DNA of 64,000 nt from Fodinibacter sp963707895. GTDB taxonomy: Bacteria; Actinomycetota; Actinomycetes; Actinomycetales; Dermatophilaceae. Shown here piece by piece: positions 16,480 through 24,320 of the stretch. The stretch is taken from the NCBI GenBank assembly GCA_963707895.1, contig CAVPRS010000011.1:186001-250000 (forward strand), written 5' to 3'. Every line of letters begins with the position of its first letter. Position 1 is the stretch's first letter. Position numbers and translations under genes: made by a program. A model generated the notes under the pieces. That model did no database searches, was not told the origin of the DNA, and saw only the letters and a program-made list of their open reading frames with translations.

Positions 16480-16485
16480 TACGCT
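16480..16485 (+). promoter_or_regulatory. Putative -10 box, leaderless F420-type oxidoreductase gene
   Basis: TACGCT lies exactly 6 nt before the ATG at 16492, with no Shine-Dalgarno between. Confidence 0.45.
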
Positions 16486-16491
16486 GACGCC

Positions 16492-16974
16492 ATGGACGAG
16501 TCGAACGCCGGTGCCGCGCCCGGGCGTGCCGCTGACCACCCGCTGGCCTCGGCGCGGTACGTCGCCCTGACCACGTTCCGCCGCACCGGCGTTGCGGTGA
16601 CCACCCCCGTGTGGTTCGCCCCGTCGCTCGACGAGCCCGGGTCGTTCGCGATCATCAGCGTCGACGAGACCGGCAAGACCAAGCGGCTCGCCCACACCGA
16701 CCGGGTCGAGCTGCAGGCGTGCAACGTGCGGGGCGGGATCGAGCCGGGTGCCCCCACCTTCCGCGGCACCGCCCGGGTCGTCCGGGATGCCGCCGACGTC
16801 GCCTCGGTGCGCCGCGCGGTCGTCGCGAAGTACGGCTTCCAGGCCCGGTTCTCCACCATCGCCGACAGGGTCGGCGGGGTCGTCGGCATCCGCCCGGCGC
16901 CGCGGGCCGGCATCCTCGTGGACGTCGAGCCGGCTCCGGTCGCCGGCAGTGCGACGGCCGCACCCGACGCCTGA
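16492..16974 (+). CDS. PPOX-class F420-dependent oxidoreductase (split-barrel flavin-like)
   Basis: A 160-residue split beta-barrel protein. The core SARYVALTTFRRTGVAVTTPVWFA, ISVDETGKTKRLAHTDRVELQAC and PTFRGTARVV fits the actinobacterial PPOX-class group annotated as F420-dependent. Cofactor and substrate are inferred from the family only. The frame is open to an upstream ATG at 16408, but ATG 16492 has a TACGCT -10 exactly 6 nt upstream and starts just before the domain. The stop codon lies in the first copy of a 24-bp tandem repeat. Confidence 0.78.
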   Translation: MDESNAGAAPGRAADHPLASARYVALTTFRRTGVAVTTPVWFAPSLDEPGSFAIISVDETGKTKRLAHTDRVELQACNVRGGIEPGAPTFRGTARVVRDAADVASVRRAVVAKYGFQARFSTIADRVGGVVGIRPAPRAGILVDVEPAPVAGSATAAPDA

Positions 16975-17028
16975 GCGACGGCCACTCCCGACGCCTGAGC
17001 GACGGCCACTCCCGACGCCTGAGCGACG
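16951..17028 (+). repeat. 24-bp tandem repeat that duplicates a gene's 3' end and stop codon
   Basis: Three full copies at 16951-16974, 16975-16998 and 16999-17022 plus the first 6 nt of a fourth. Copies 2 and 3 are identical (GCGACGGCCACTCCCGACGC then CTGA); copy 1 differs at two positions and supplies the last codons and TGA stop of the F420-type gene. Each copy carries the same in-frame TGA. Confidence 0.85.
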
Positions 17029-17038
17029 CCGGCGCGGC

Positions 17039-17659
17039 TCAGCGCCCGAGCACCTCGCGGTCCCCGGGGTCGCGTGCCGGGTCGTGCTGGGGGAGGGCGT
17101 CGCGGGCCCAGTCCGACCGCTTCCACTCGGGTACCGGGGTGAGGCAGTCGGTGCGCGGGACGAACCGGGACCGCCGCACCAGCTCGTAGCGGTGGATGTA
17201 CCTCGGGCAGTTCGGGTAGACCGCCCGGGTCCGGACCCGCACCACGAGCTGGGCCTCGGGGAAGTCGGCGAGCAGCGGGTCGTCGAGGTCGACGGTCGCG
17301 GTGCCCTCGAGCCGCATCCGGTGTCCGCGCTCGAAGTCGATGAACAGCATCCCGACGTCGGGGTTGACCAGCACGTTGCCGGCCGAGAGGTACATGCCGT
17401 TGCCGTCGTAGCTCGGGAACGCGATGGTGTGCGGGTCGAGCACCCGGACGAAGCCGGGTTCGCCGCCCTTGTACGAGCACGTCGGCCGACCCTCCGCATC
17501 CGCCGTGGCAAGGAAGAACATGTCGCGCGCCTCGATGAATGCCCGGTCGCTGTCGCTGACGGTGTCGCTCACGAGCAGGGAGTCGATCCGGTCGGCCAGG
17601 GCCCGGGTGTCGAAGCGGTCCTGGAGCGAGCGGCTGCCGTCGTGGTAGCCCGATGCCAT
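17039..17659 (-). CDS. Pyridoxamine 5'-phosphate oxidase family protein
   Basis: A 206-residue split-barrel flavoprotein. Key segments are FIEARDMFFLATADAEGRPTCSYKGGEPGFVRV, SYDGNGMYLSAGNVLVNPDVGMLFIDFE and RLEGTATVDL, typical of the pyridoxamine-phosphate-oxidase-like family of general redox enzymes. The C-terminal NCPRYIHRYELV is also conserved in this subgroup. The exact substrate is unknown. ATG 17657-17659 has GGAGGA just upstream. A very long open frame extends upstream but runs antisense through the neighbouring genes and is an artefact of composition. Confidence 0.8.
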   Translation of the reverse strand: MASGYHDGSRSLQDRFDTRALADRIDSLLVSDTVSDSDRAFIEARDMFFLATADAEGRPTCSYKGGEPGFVRVLDPHTIAFPSYDGNGMYLSAGNVLVNPDVGMLFIDFERGHRMRLEGTATVDLDDPLLADFPEAQLVVRVRTRAVYPNCPRYIHRYELVRRSRFVPRTDCLTPVPEWKRSDWARDALPQHDPARDPGDREVLGR

Positions 17660-17762
17660 GGCTCCTCCTGTCGAGGACGGCTCGAACGCACGGCGGCTCC
17701 GAGCACCGAGCCTCGACCCGAGTGTGACCCTCCCGGACCCGGCTCGTCGAGAGTGGCCGGGG

Positions 17763-18179
17763 TCAGTCCGGGGCGACCAGCCGGTGCAGGGCCAGCCGCG
17801 CCAGTGGGGCGTAGCCGATGGTGACCGGCCACAGTGCATGGGTCTCCAGCCAGGCGGTGCAGCCGCCGACCGGCCCGGTGCCGGGCGGCACGACGTCCAC
17901 GCCGTGGTCGAAGGACAGCCGCAACGGGCCGCTGCGCACGCTCCACGACCAGGTGCGGGCCGAGTGGTCCACTGCGTCGATGCGGAAGTGCGCGACGACA
18001 CCGCCGACCCCGGTGACCCGACCGCTCGTGCCCGGCCGCACCACGGCATCCGGGTAGTCGACCTCGCGCAGCTGCGGGCTCCAGGAGGGCCACAGTGAGG
18101 GCCGGGTGTACCGCGCCCAGACCTCGTCGGGTGCGGCCACACCAGTGACCGACTGGCGCAGGCTTCCGGTGAGGTCCAT
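17763..18179 (-). CDS. SRPBCC-family (polyketide cyclase/START-like) protein
   Basis: A 138-residue single-domain protein. The pattern VAAPDEVWARYTRPSLWPSWSPQLREVDY is the N-terminal signature of SRPBCC ligand-binding folds, followed by strands ending in the long C-terminal helix region ALWPVTIGYAPLARLALHRLV. The fold binds hydrophobic ligands; no catalytic residue can be assigned. It lies between two unrelated genes and diverges from the gene at 18267. Confidence 0.75.
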   Translation of the reverse strand: MDLTGSLRQSVTGVAAPDEVWARYTRPSLWPSWSPQLREVDYPDAVVRPGTSGRVTGVGGVVAHFRIDAVDHSARTWSWSVRSGPLRLSFDHGVDVVPPGTGPVGGCTAWLETHALWPVTIGYAPLARLALHRLVAPD

Positions 18180-18254
18180 CCCACAGTGTCACCACGGTTC
18201 GGCGACCGCAGGCGGCTGGGCACCGGGCGGCGGACACTGTCGAGGGTCCGCGGC

Positions 18255-18260
18255 GATACT
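18255..18260 (+). promoter_or_regulatory. Putative -10 box, leaderless membrane-protein gene
   Basis: GATACT ends 6 nt before the GTG at 18267. Confidence 0.4.
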
Positions 18261-18266
18261 GGCCGG

Positions 18267-20142
18267 GTGAGCGCGGTGCCGGAGGACTTCGACGAGTTCG
18301 TGACGGCGCGCTGGCGCGAGCTGTACGCCGTCGCCACCGTGACGACCGGTGACCCGGGCAGCGGAGCCCGGGCGACGGCATCCGCGCTGGCGTCGCTCGG
18401 CCGGCACTGGACCCGGACCATCGACGACGGAGCCCCGACGGCCGCGTCCCGCGCCGCCGTGCTGACGGCCGCGCTCGCCGCAGCCGACCTGCGTTCTCCC
18501 GCGCACCCACCGACCCCCCATGGCCCGCCCGGCGAACCCGACGCCCTCGGCACCGATGACGACGTCAGCCGCTCCGCACTGGCCGCGGTGCTCGCCGAGG
18601 CGCCCCCGACCGCGCGTGCGTCGCTCGCCGCCCAGCACTGGTGGGACGAGGGCCCGGCCCTGGTCGCCGCCGGCGCCCACGCCGACGGAGCAGCCGTGGC
18701 GGCCGACCTGGCCGCCCTGAACGCCGGGCTGGTCGCCGCCCACGCCGCCGCCCTCGGCCGCGACGAGCACGGGCTCGCGTGGGCCCTCCCGGCCGCCGTC
18801 GCCGACCTGCTCGAGCAGCAGGTGGATGCCGCGCCCGTCGCCGACCCCGTGGCGCTCGTCGACCTGGCACGTGCCCGCAGCGCCCGGCGTCGCCGCGCAC
18901 GCCTGGCCGGTGCCGGTGCGGTCCTGGCGCTCGTGGCGGCAGCCGCGGCCCTCGCGTGGCCGGCCCTGGCCGGCTCCGGACCGCAGTCCCCGGCACCCGC
19001 GTCAGGCACCTGGGCCTCCGTGGCCGGCTGGAGCCCCCGGGGCCCCCTCGTCGCCGATCCCACCGTCGCCTCGATCGCCGCCGGTGCGCAGGCGGCCGAC
19101 CCGACCGCCAGGTTGCTCTACGCCGGTCCGGTCGGCGACACCATCGCCGTGGTGCTGACGGGCGCCACCCCGGCCGACCCGATGCTGTCCGACGACGTCC
19201 CCGGCCCCGCGATGGGTGAGGGCTACGACGGAGGCCAGGCGTTCCTGCGTCTCTGGACGGCCCCGACCCGCCTCGGCACCGCGGCCCTCGGCCCCACTCC
19301 CATCGACGGCGACCCGACAGCGCGCACCGGCGACCTGGTCGCGCTGACCGTGGTGCAGGACGCGCCGGCGACGGCACCGGCGGTTCTGGTCATGACGCGG
19401 CCCGCCGTGGCCGACGTCTTCGTGACCACCGGGCTCCTCCCGCAGCCCGACGGGAGCCTGGTCCCGGAGGTGCAGGTGCTCCCGCTCGTCGACGGGGTCG
19501 CGAGCCACACGCCGACGTCCGACGTGTTCGTCCCCACGGATCGCCGTCGAGGGCTACGCGGGGCCTCCGGCCGGGGCCGGGCCGGGCCACCTCGTCCTGC
19601 CCTCGAGCGGGCCCGCCGTCGAGCTGGCCGACGCACAGCGCACGCTCCTCGCCGGTGTCACCGGACATGCCGCCGACACGCTCGAGACGACCTCGGTGCT
19701 CGAGGCGGTGGTGCCGCCCGAGACCCTCGACCCGGACGTGGTCGGCACCGGCTCCGGACCCCTGCGGGTCACCGTGGTCACGACCTTCACCCCGGATGGC
19801 GGCCGGGTGCGCACCAGCCGGCTGGCCGGCCCCGCCTCCAAGGGAGCCTGGACCCAGCTCGAGCGCCTGGTCGCGGTGCCCTCCACCGACCCGCACGCGC
19901 TGCTGCCCCTCCCGACCCGCACCCACCCGGGCTTCGTCGCGGTCGCCCCCGACGGCGCCACCGCCCAGCTCCTCACCCTCGACGGGCGGCTGCGCGACAG
20001 CGTCACCGTGCGCGAGGGGCTCGCCACCGTGTCGTCCGCCGACGACCCGGCGGGCACGGCCTTCCGCCTGCGCGTGCTGGCTCCCGACGGCCACGTGGTC
20101 TACGACGCCGTCCCGCCTCGCGCCGACGAGCTGCTCGGCTGA
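18267..20142 (+). pseudogene. Unrecognised single-pass membrane protein, frameshifted as sequenced
   Basis: I do not recognise a named family. The N-terminal 150 residues (EDFDEFVTARWRELYAVATVTTGD and an Ala-rich helical stretch) resemble an ECF-sigma-like helical domain without a clear DNA-binding region. A basic patch (ARARSARRRRARLA) and a transmembrane helix follow near residues 212-235. The remainder is an extracytoplasmic beta-rich region with no cysteine cluster. The frame shifts at about 19538 (ACGGATC, one extra G); the second frame continues RIAVEGYAGPPAG and ends DGHVVYDAVPPRADELLG. Corrected length is about 625 residues. GTG 18267 is 6 nt after a GATACT -10. Its topology suggests a sensing or anti-sigma-like role, but this is speculative. 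Confidence 0.62.
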
Positions 20143-20188
20143 CCTCGTCGCGCCGTCGAAGGATCTGGTCCCAGACACCACACGGGGT

Positions 20189-20194
20189 TAGCGT
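20189..20194 (+). promoter_or_regulatory. Putative -10 box of the Rieske gene
   Basis: TAGCGT lies 6 nt before GTG 20201, with no Shine-Dalgarno in the spacer. Confidence 0.45.
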
Positions 20195-20200
20195 TGCCAC

Positions 20201-21229
20201 GTGAGCCTGCTGCGCACCGACCGGTCCTGGCGTGAGGAGGTGCGCCACCGCGTGCCGGTGCGCTACCTGCCCCGCACGGCGCCCGACCACCTGCGCGGCA
20301 CCTGGCGCGAGGCCAAGGTCCCCCGCATCGAGGCCTCCCTGGCCGCCGCCCTCCGTCGCCCGACGCACGGCTGGCTCGTGGCGGCCGCCTCCGCCGATGT
20401 GCCCCGCGACCGCACGCTGCTGCGTACCGTCGCCGGCCGTGAGGTCGTGCTGTGGCGCGGCGAGGACGGCTCCGCCCTGGCCGGTCCCGGGGCGTGCCCG
20501 CACCTGGGCGCCCGCCTCGACGCCTGCGACGTCGTCGACGGCACGGTGCTGTGCCGCTGGCACGGCATGCAGCTCGACCGCGAGGGCACCCCCGCCTGGC
20601 GCACCTACGCGGCCCACGACGACGGCATCCTGTTCTGGGTGCGCCTCGGCGAGGTGGAGGAGGGCGAGGAGCCCACCGACCGACCGGTGCTCGCCACCCG
20701 CCCGCCCCTCGAGACCTCGCTGGCCTCGGTCATCTCGCTGCCGGTCACCTGCGAGCCGCGCGACATCGTCCAGAACCGGCTCGACCCGTGGCACGGTGCC
20801 TGGCTGCACCCGTACGCGTTCAGCGACCTCACCGTCGACGACGACGCCAGCACCGACGACCTCCTCGTGCTCGACGTGGCCTACCGCCTGGGCCGCTGGT
20901 TCGCGGTACCGGTGCGTGCCGAGTTCAGCTGCCCCGACTCGCACACCATCGTCATGACGATCACCGGCGGCGAGGGCACCGGCAGCGTCGTCGAGACCCA
21001 CGCGACCCCGCTCACCGCCCCGGGAGTTCACCCGGCACGCACGGTGATGACCGAGGCCGTCGTGGCCACGAGCGACAGGTTCGGCTTCCGGGTCGCCCGC
21101 GGGCTCGCCCCGCTCGTCGCGGTCGGCATGCGCGCGTCGGCCACCCAGCTGTGGGCCGACGACCTCGTCTACGCCGCCCGGCTCTACGAGCTGCGTCGCG
21201 CCGCGGCCGGCGGCCAGAGAACGCACTAG
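20201..21229 (+). CDS. Rieske 2Fe-2S protein of the DUF5914 type, carotenoid-cluster associated
   Basis: A 342-residue protein with a Rieske domain. The cluster ligands are Cys99 and His101 (CPH) and Cys118 and His121 (CRWH). The family (DUF5914-containing Rieske proteins) is found mainly in actinobacterial carotenoid loci, which suggests oxygenation or another redox modification of the carotenoid. The C-terminal half (LVVASVISLPVTC-like region through TVMTEAVVATSDRFGFRVA) would bind the non-haem iron substrate side in a Rieske oxygenase, but I see no clear 2-His-1-carboxylate facial triad. It converges on crtU; the two stop codons share the palindrome CTAG at 21226-21229. A leaderless-type promoter precedes the GTG start. 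Confidence 0.8.
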   Translation: MSLLRTDRSWREEVRHRVPVRYLPRTAPDHLRGTWREAKVPRIEASLAAALRRPTHGWLVAAASADVPRDRTLLRTVAGREVVLWRGEDGSALAGPGACPHLGARLDACDVVDGTVLCRWHGMQLDREGTPAWRTYAAHDDGILFWVRLGEVEEGEEPTDRPVLATRPPLETSLASVISLPVTCEPRDIVQNRLDPWHGAWLHPYAFSDLTVDDDASTDDLLVLDVAYRLGRWFAVPVRAEFSCPDSHTIVMTITGGEGTGSVVETHATPLTAPGVHPARTVMTEAVVATSDRFGFRVARGLAPLVAVGMRASATQLWADDLVYAARLYELRRAAAGGQRTH

Positions 21230-22890
21230 CTCGGAGCGCACGCACTTATAGCTGCGCGCCGTCCGAACTTCTGCGTGCGCGCCGCGGACCGGTAGGCCCG
21301 GATGCCGCGCCGCGCGAGCCGCGGCACCGACCCCAGCCGTGAGCCCATCGGCACCGACCAGACGCCGTGCCCGCGCAGGCCCCAGCCGCTGAGCAGGTGG
21401 TCGGCCGCCATCCAGCCGGTGGTCGCCGCCCGCTCCATGAGCGCCACGGGCAGGTCGCACCGCACCGCGTCGCCGGCGAGCAGCACCCGCGGGTCGGGAG
21501 TGCGCACCCCCGGCCGCGACCGCCAGGGCTCGAGCCCGACGAGCACGCAGTCGGCCTCGACGACCCACTCGTCGTGCACGACCTCGAGGTCCGCCGTCTC
21601 GGGATAGACCCGGTGCAGCTCGGCGAGCATCCGCTGGCGCAGGTCCACCTCGGCGGTGCCCTCGGGCAGGGCGTACGCATGCAGCTCCACGACCGACCCA
21701 TCGTGGGCCTCGCTCCACGTGGTCGCGTGCTGCTCGAACCGCTCGAGCACCGAGACGTTGTCGAGCGGCCCGTAGCCGCTGGTGCCGAGGAACGGCGGAC
21801 GCTCCGGTGCCACCTTCCCGCTCAGCCAGAGCCGCCACACCGCGAACGGCGGCGCCGACCGGATGCCGGCCACGGCCTCGCGCCAGGCCGCTCCCACCGG
21901 GTCGTCGCCCCCGAGCCCGGGCGAGGCGGCGACCACCCGCCGCAGCCCGACCGGGTCGAGGGCCAGCACCACGGCGTCCGCCTCGAGCCAGTCCTGGTCG
22001 TCGTGCCCGACGGCGCCGTGGAGCACCCGGATGCCGTCGCCCAGCTCGGCGACCGAGCGCACCTCGCGTCCGGTCACCACCCGAACCCCCAGCCCGTGCA
22101 GGTGGGCGCCGAGCGGGGCCCAGAGCGTGCTGTCGTAGTCGTCTCGGGGGACGTCGAAGAGCAGCCCCTCGGCCGAGCCGACGAAGTAGAGGTGGAACAT
22201 CGCGACCAGCTCGGCGCCCGAGAACTCGTGGGGGTCGGCGAAGAAGCTGCGCGCGAACACCTCGAGCGCCAGGTGGCGGGCCGCCTCGGGGAAGCGCAGC
22301 CGGTCGAGCACCTCGGAGGCGCTGACGCCGTCGAGGGCGGCGAAGGTCGCCGGGAAGTCGACATCGAGGAGGCCCAGCGCAGCCTCGACGTCGACCCCGG
22401 CCAGCCCGGCGAGGTCGAAGCTCGGGCTGCGGGCGACGAACGCCGCGAGGTTCCACGGCGGCGTGCGCGGGATCGAGGCGAACGAGTCGTGACCGCCCCC
22501 CTCACGCACGAGCGGGTAGTCGTCGAGGGGGCGCAGGCGCTCGAGGGTGGGGTCGGTGCGGCGCAGCACCGCGCGCAGGTTGTAGTACTGCCGGAAGAAC
22601 GCGTGGAAGCCGCGGCTCATCTCACCGCGCTCGCCGTCGGCCAGCTCGACCGGCCACGACCGCACCCGCCCACCGAGCCGTGCCTCACGCTCGAGCACGG
22701 TGACCCTCACCCCGCGCTCCGCCAGCCCCAGCGCCGCGGTGAGCCCCGCTATCCCACCGCCCACGACGACGACGTGACGCTCCGGCGCCGGCGAGCGCGC
22801 GGCATCCGCCGGTGTCACGGGCGCGGGTGGTGGGTGGAACACGGCCCGGCGGTCCCGCCCCGGTGTCCACCGCGCGGTGCGCCCGATCAC
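21226..22890 (-). CDS. crtU: Carotenoid phi-ring synthase / beta-carotene desaturase-methylase type FAD protein
   Basis: A 554-residue FAD-dependent oxidoreductase of the phytoene-desaturase superfamily. The dinucleotide motif VVVGGGIAGLTAALGLAERG starts near residue 41. GEMSRGFHAFFRQYYNLRAVLRRTDP and PRTPPWNLAAFVARSP are stretches typical of actinobacterial CrtU, which converts beta-ionone rings to aromatic phi rings by desaturation and methyl migration. RVLLAGDAVRCDLPVALMERAATTGW is the C-terminal FAD motif. GTG 22888-22890 overlaps the methyltransferase stop as GTGA. It is the last gene of the crt operon. By analogy with Brevibacterium linens and S. griseus it would yield isorenieratene-type pigment. 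Confidence is lower for the exact ring chemistry. Confidence 0.8.
   Translation of the reverse strand: MIGRTARWTPGRDRRAVFHPPPAPVTPADAARSPAPERHVVVVGGGIAGLTAALGLAERGVRVTVLEREARLGGRVRSWPVELADGERGEMSRGFHAFFRQYYNLRAVLRRTDPTLERLRPLDDYPLVREGGGHDSFASIPRTPPWNLAAFVARSPSFDLAGLAGVDVEAALGLLDVDFPATFAALDGVSASEVLDRLRFPEAARHLALEVFARSFFADPHEFSGAELVAMFHLYFVGSAEGLLFDVPRDDYDSTLWAPLGAHLHGLGVRVVTGREVRSVAELGDGIRVLHGAVGHDDQDWLEADAVVLALDPVGLRRVVAASPGLGGDDPVGAAWREAVAGIRSAPPFAVWRLWLSGKVAPERPPFLGTSGYGPLDNVSVLERFEQHATTWSEAHDGSVVELHAYALPEGTAEVDLRQRMLAELHRVYPETADLEVVHDEWVVEADCVLVGLEPWRSRPGVRTPDPRVLLAGDAVRCDLPVALMERAATTGWMAADHLLSGWGLRGHGVWSVPMGSRLGSVPRLARRGIRAYRSAARTQKFGRRAAISACAPS
21236..21280 (+). terminator. Hairpin just downstream of the Rieske gene, inside the crtU 3' end
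   Basis: GCGCACGCA (21236-21244) and TGCGTGCGC (21272-21280) are perfect 9-bp arms separated by 27 nt, starting 7 nt after the Rieske stop. The site lies within the last crtU codons, so it could terminate the plus-strand transcript only. Confidence 0.35.
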
Positions 22891-23645
22891 TCGGGGACCG
22901 ACCCTGCCACGGTGTGCACGAGACCGTGCTGCCATCCCGGGAAGGAGCGGTGCCTGACGTCGACCAGTCCCGCCGACAGGAGCCGTTCGCAGACGCGGGC
23001 GACCGAGTCGAAGTCGCGCACGCTCGTGTAGAGGTAGCGGTGCAGCGGCACGTCGGAACGCTTCACCACGGCCAGCGGGATGATGACCGCGTGGCACACG
23101 ACGGCCCAGGTCGCCCTCGCCCGCAGGTTGCCCGCGACCGAGTAGTCGTGGACGACGAACCCTCCGCCGGGCCGCAGCACCCGGGCCACCTCGGCGACCA
23201 ACCGGGTGCGGTCCGGCACGTTGCGCAGCAGGTAGCACCCCAGGACGCCGTCGACCGAGCCGCTCGGCAGCGACTCGAGGTGGGCGACGGCATCCGACAC
23301 GACCAGGGTGACCCCGTCGGGCCACCGCTTGGCGCGGGCCTGCGCCACCATGCCCTCGGAGGCGTCGACACCGGTGACCGAGATCCCGTCCGACGAGCCT
23401 CGGCGCTCCGCCCAGGCCTGGAGCACCGCTCGGGTCGACGCGCCGGAGCCGCAGCCGAGGTCGAGCACCCGCAGCGCCCCGCCATCGGCCCCGCGTGCCG
23501 GGAGCCGGTCGACCAGCGCCTCGGCCGCCGAGCGCAGCTGGTCGTGGTAGCCGGGGGAGAGGGCGACCATGGCGTCGTAGGTGGGCGCGGCCCGGTCGAA
23601 CGCGTCGGCGAGCACCCAGCCGTCGCTGTGCGGCGCGTCGGTCAC
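22887..23645 (-). CDS. SAM-dependent methyltransferase of the carotenoid operon (CrtT-like)
   Basis: A 252-residue class I methyltransferase. Motif I is VLDLGCGSGASTRAVLQ, followed by GVDASEGMVAQAR, GSVDGVLGCYLLRNVPDRTRLVAEVARVLRPGG and FVVHDYSVAGN, a layout close to the UbiE/COQ5 group. S. griseus carries a methyltransferase gene (crtT) beside crtU in its crt cluster, and the same pairing is seen here, so a role in carotenoid or linked lipid methylation is likely but unproven. Both ends overlap neighbours as GTGA (crtYd upstream, crtU downstream). Confidence 0.82.
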   Translation of the reverse strand: MTDAPHSDGWVLADAFDRAAPTYDAMVALSPGYHDQLRSAAEALVDRLPARGADGGALRVLDLGCGSGASTRAVLQAWAERRGSSDGISVTGVDASEGMVAQARAKRWPDGVTLVVSDAVAHLESLPSGSVDGVLGCYLLRNVPDRTRLVAEVARVLRPGGGFVVHDYSVAGNLRARATWAVVCHAVIIPLAVVKRSDVPLHRYLYTSVRDFDSVARVCERLLSAGLVDVRHRSFPGWQHGLVHTVAGSVPE

Positions 23646-23977
23646 GACGTCTCCTCCGGTGTGGTCGTTCGGTCGTCGCGGTCGCCGAGGCGCACCCAGA
23701 GCAGCAGGGTCAGGGTCACCATGCTGAACCCGAAGAGATAGTCCTCCACCGGGATGTCCCACGGCACCCGAACCCCCGTGATCTGTCCCTCGTCGTAGAT
23801 GACGACAGGCGCCGACAGCTTGGTGAGCCAGCCGTCGACGAGCACGTGGAAGACGTAGACGATCGCCATGGCGATCCAGTACTGCGCCGTGCGGAAGATG
23901 CCGGTGCGCAGCCAGAACACCTCTGCGGCAACGGTTGCGATGACGGACAGGATGGCGAGTGCGGTGTACTCAGGCAT
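23642..23977 (-). CDS. crtYd: Lycopene cyclase subunit, CrtYd type
   Basis: A 111-residue membrane protein with three predicted helices and the cyclase-domain motif PVEDYLFGF near residue 75. It forms the heterodimeric lycopene cyclase with CrtYc in actinobacteria, and in Brevibacterium linens that enzyme forms beta rings. MPEYTALAILSV starts the protein; its ATG lies 8 bp inside the crtYc 3' end, and its stop overlaps the methyltransferase start. The alternative product, a C50 epsilon or gamma cyclase, is less likely because a crtU and no crtEb/lbtBC-type elongase is in the operon. Confidence 0.85.
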   Translation of the reverse strand: MPEYTALAILSVIATVAAEVFWLRTGIFRTAQYWIAMAIVYVFHVLVDGWLTKLSAPVVIYDEGQITGVRVPWDIPVEDYLFGFSMVTLTLLLWVRLGDRDDRTTTPEETS

Positions 23978-24311
23978 CGCGCCCCCGCCACTCGCGCCAC
24001 CAGCCGAGCACGGTCCCGACGGCCTCGTAGGTCAGCAGCCCGCAGATCGGGATGACCACGAAGAAGACGACCTCCTCGAGGGGTACGTCCAGCGGGAAGC
24101 GGATGCCGGTCGTGTACCGCTCGCTGTACGACCAGTGGCCGCGCGCGATGCCGACGACGTCCCACACCAGGAAGATCGCGAGCACGGGGAGCAGCGACAG
24201 CAGCAGCCTCCGAGGTCTGCGGTAGACCCGCGCCCGCAGCCCGAACTCGAGCGGCAGGGTGATGAGCAGGCACCCCGCCATGAGGAGGAGGTACTGGTAG
24301 CGGTCGTCCAC
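23970..24311 (-). CDS. crtYc: Lycopene cyclase subunit, CrtYc type
   Basis: A 113-residue membrane protein with three helices and the domain signature FPLDVPLEEVVFFVVIP. DDRYQYLLLMAGCLLITLPLEFG at the N terminus is typical of CrtYc. It pairs with crtYd immediately downstream (8-bp overlap). The start ATG lies 9 bp after the crtB-idi stop. Confidence 0.88.
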   Translation of the reverse strand: MDDRYQYLLLMAGCLLITLPLEFGLRARVYRRPRRLLLSLLPVLAIFLVWDVVGIARGHWSYSERYTTGIRFPLDVPLEEVVFFVVIPICGLLTYEAVGTVLGWWREWRGRDA

Positions 24312-24320
24312 GGCCGGCCC

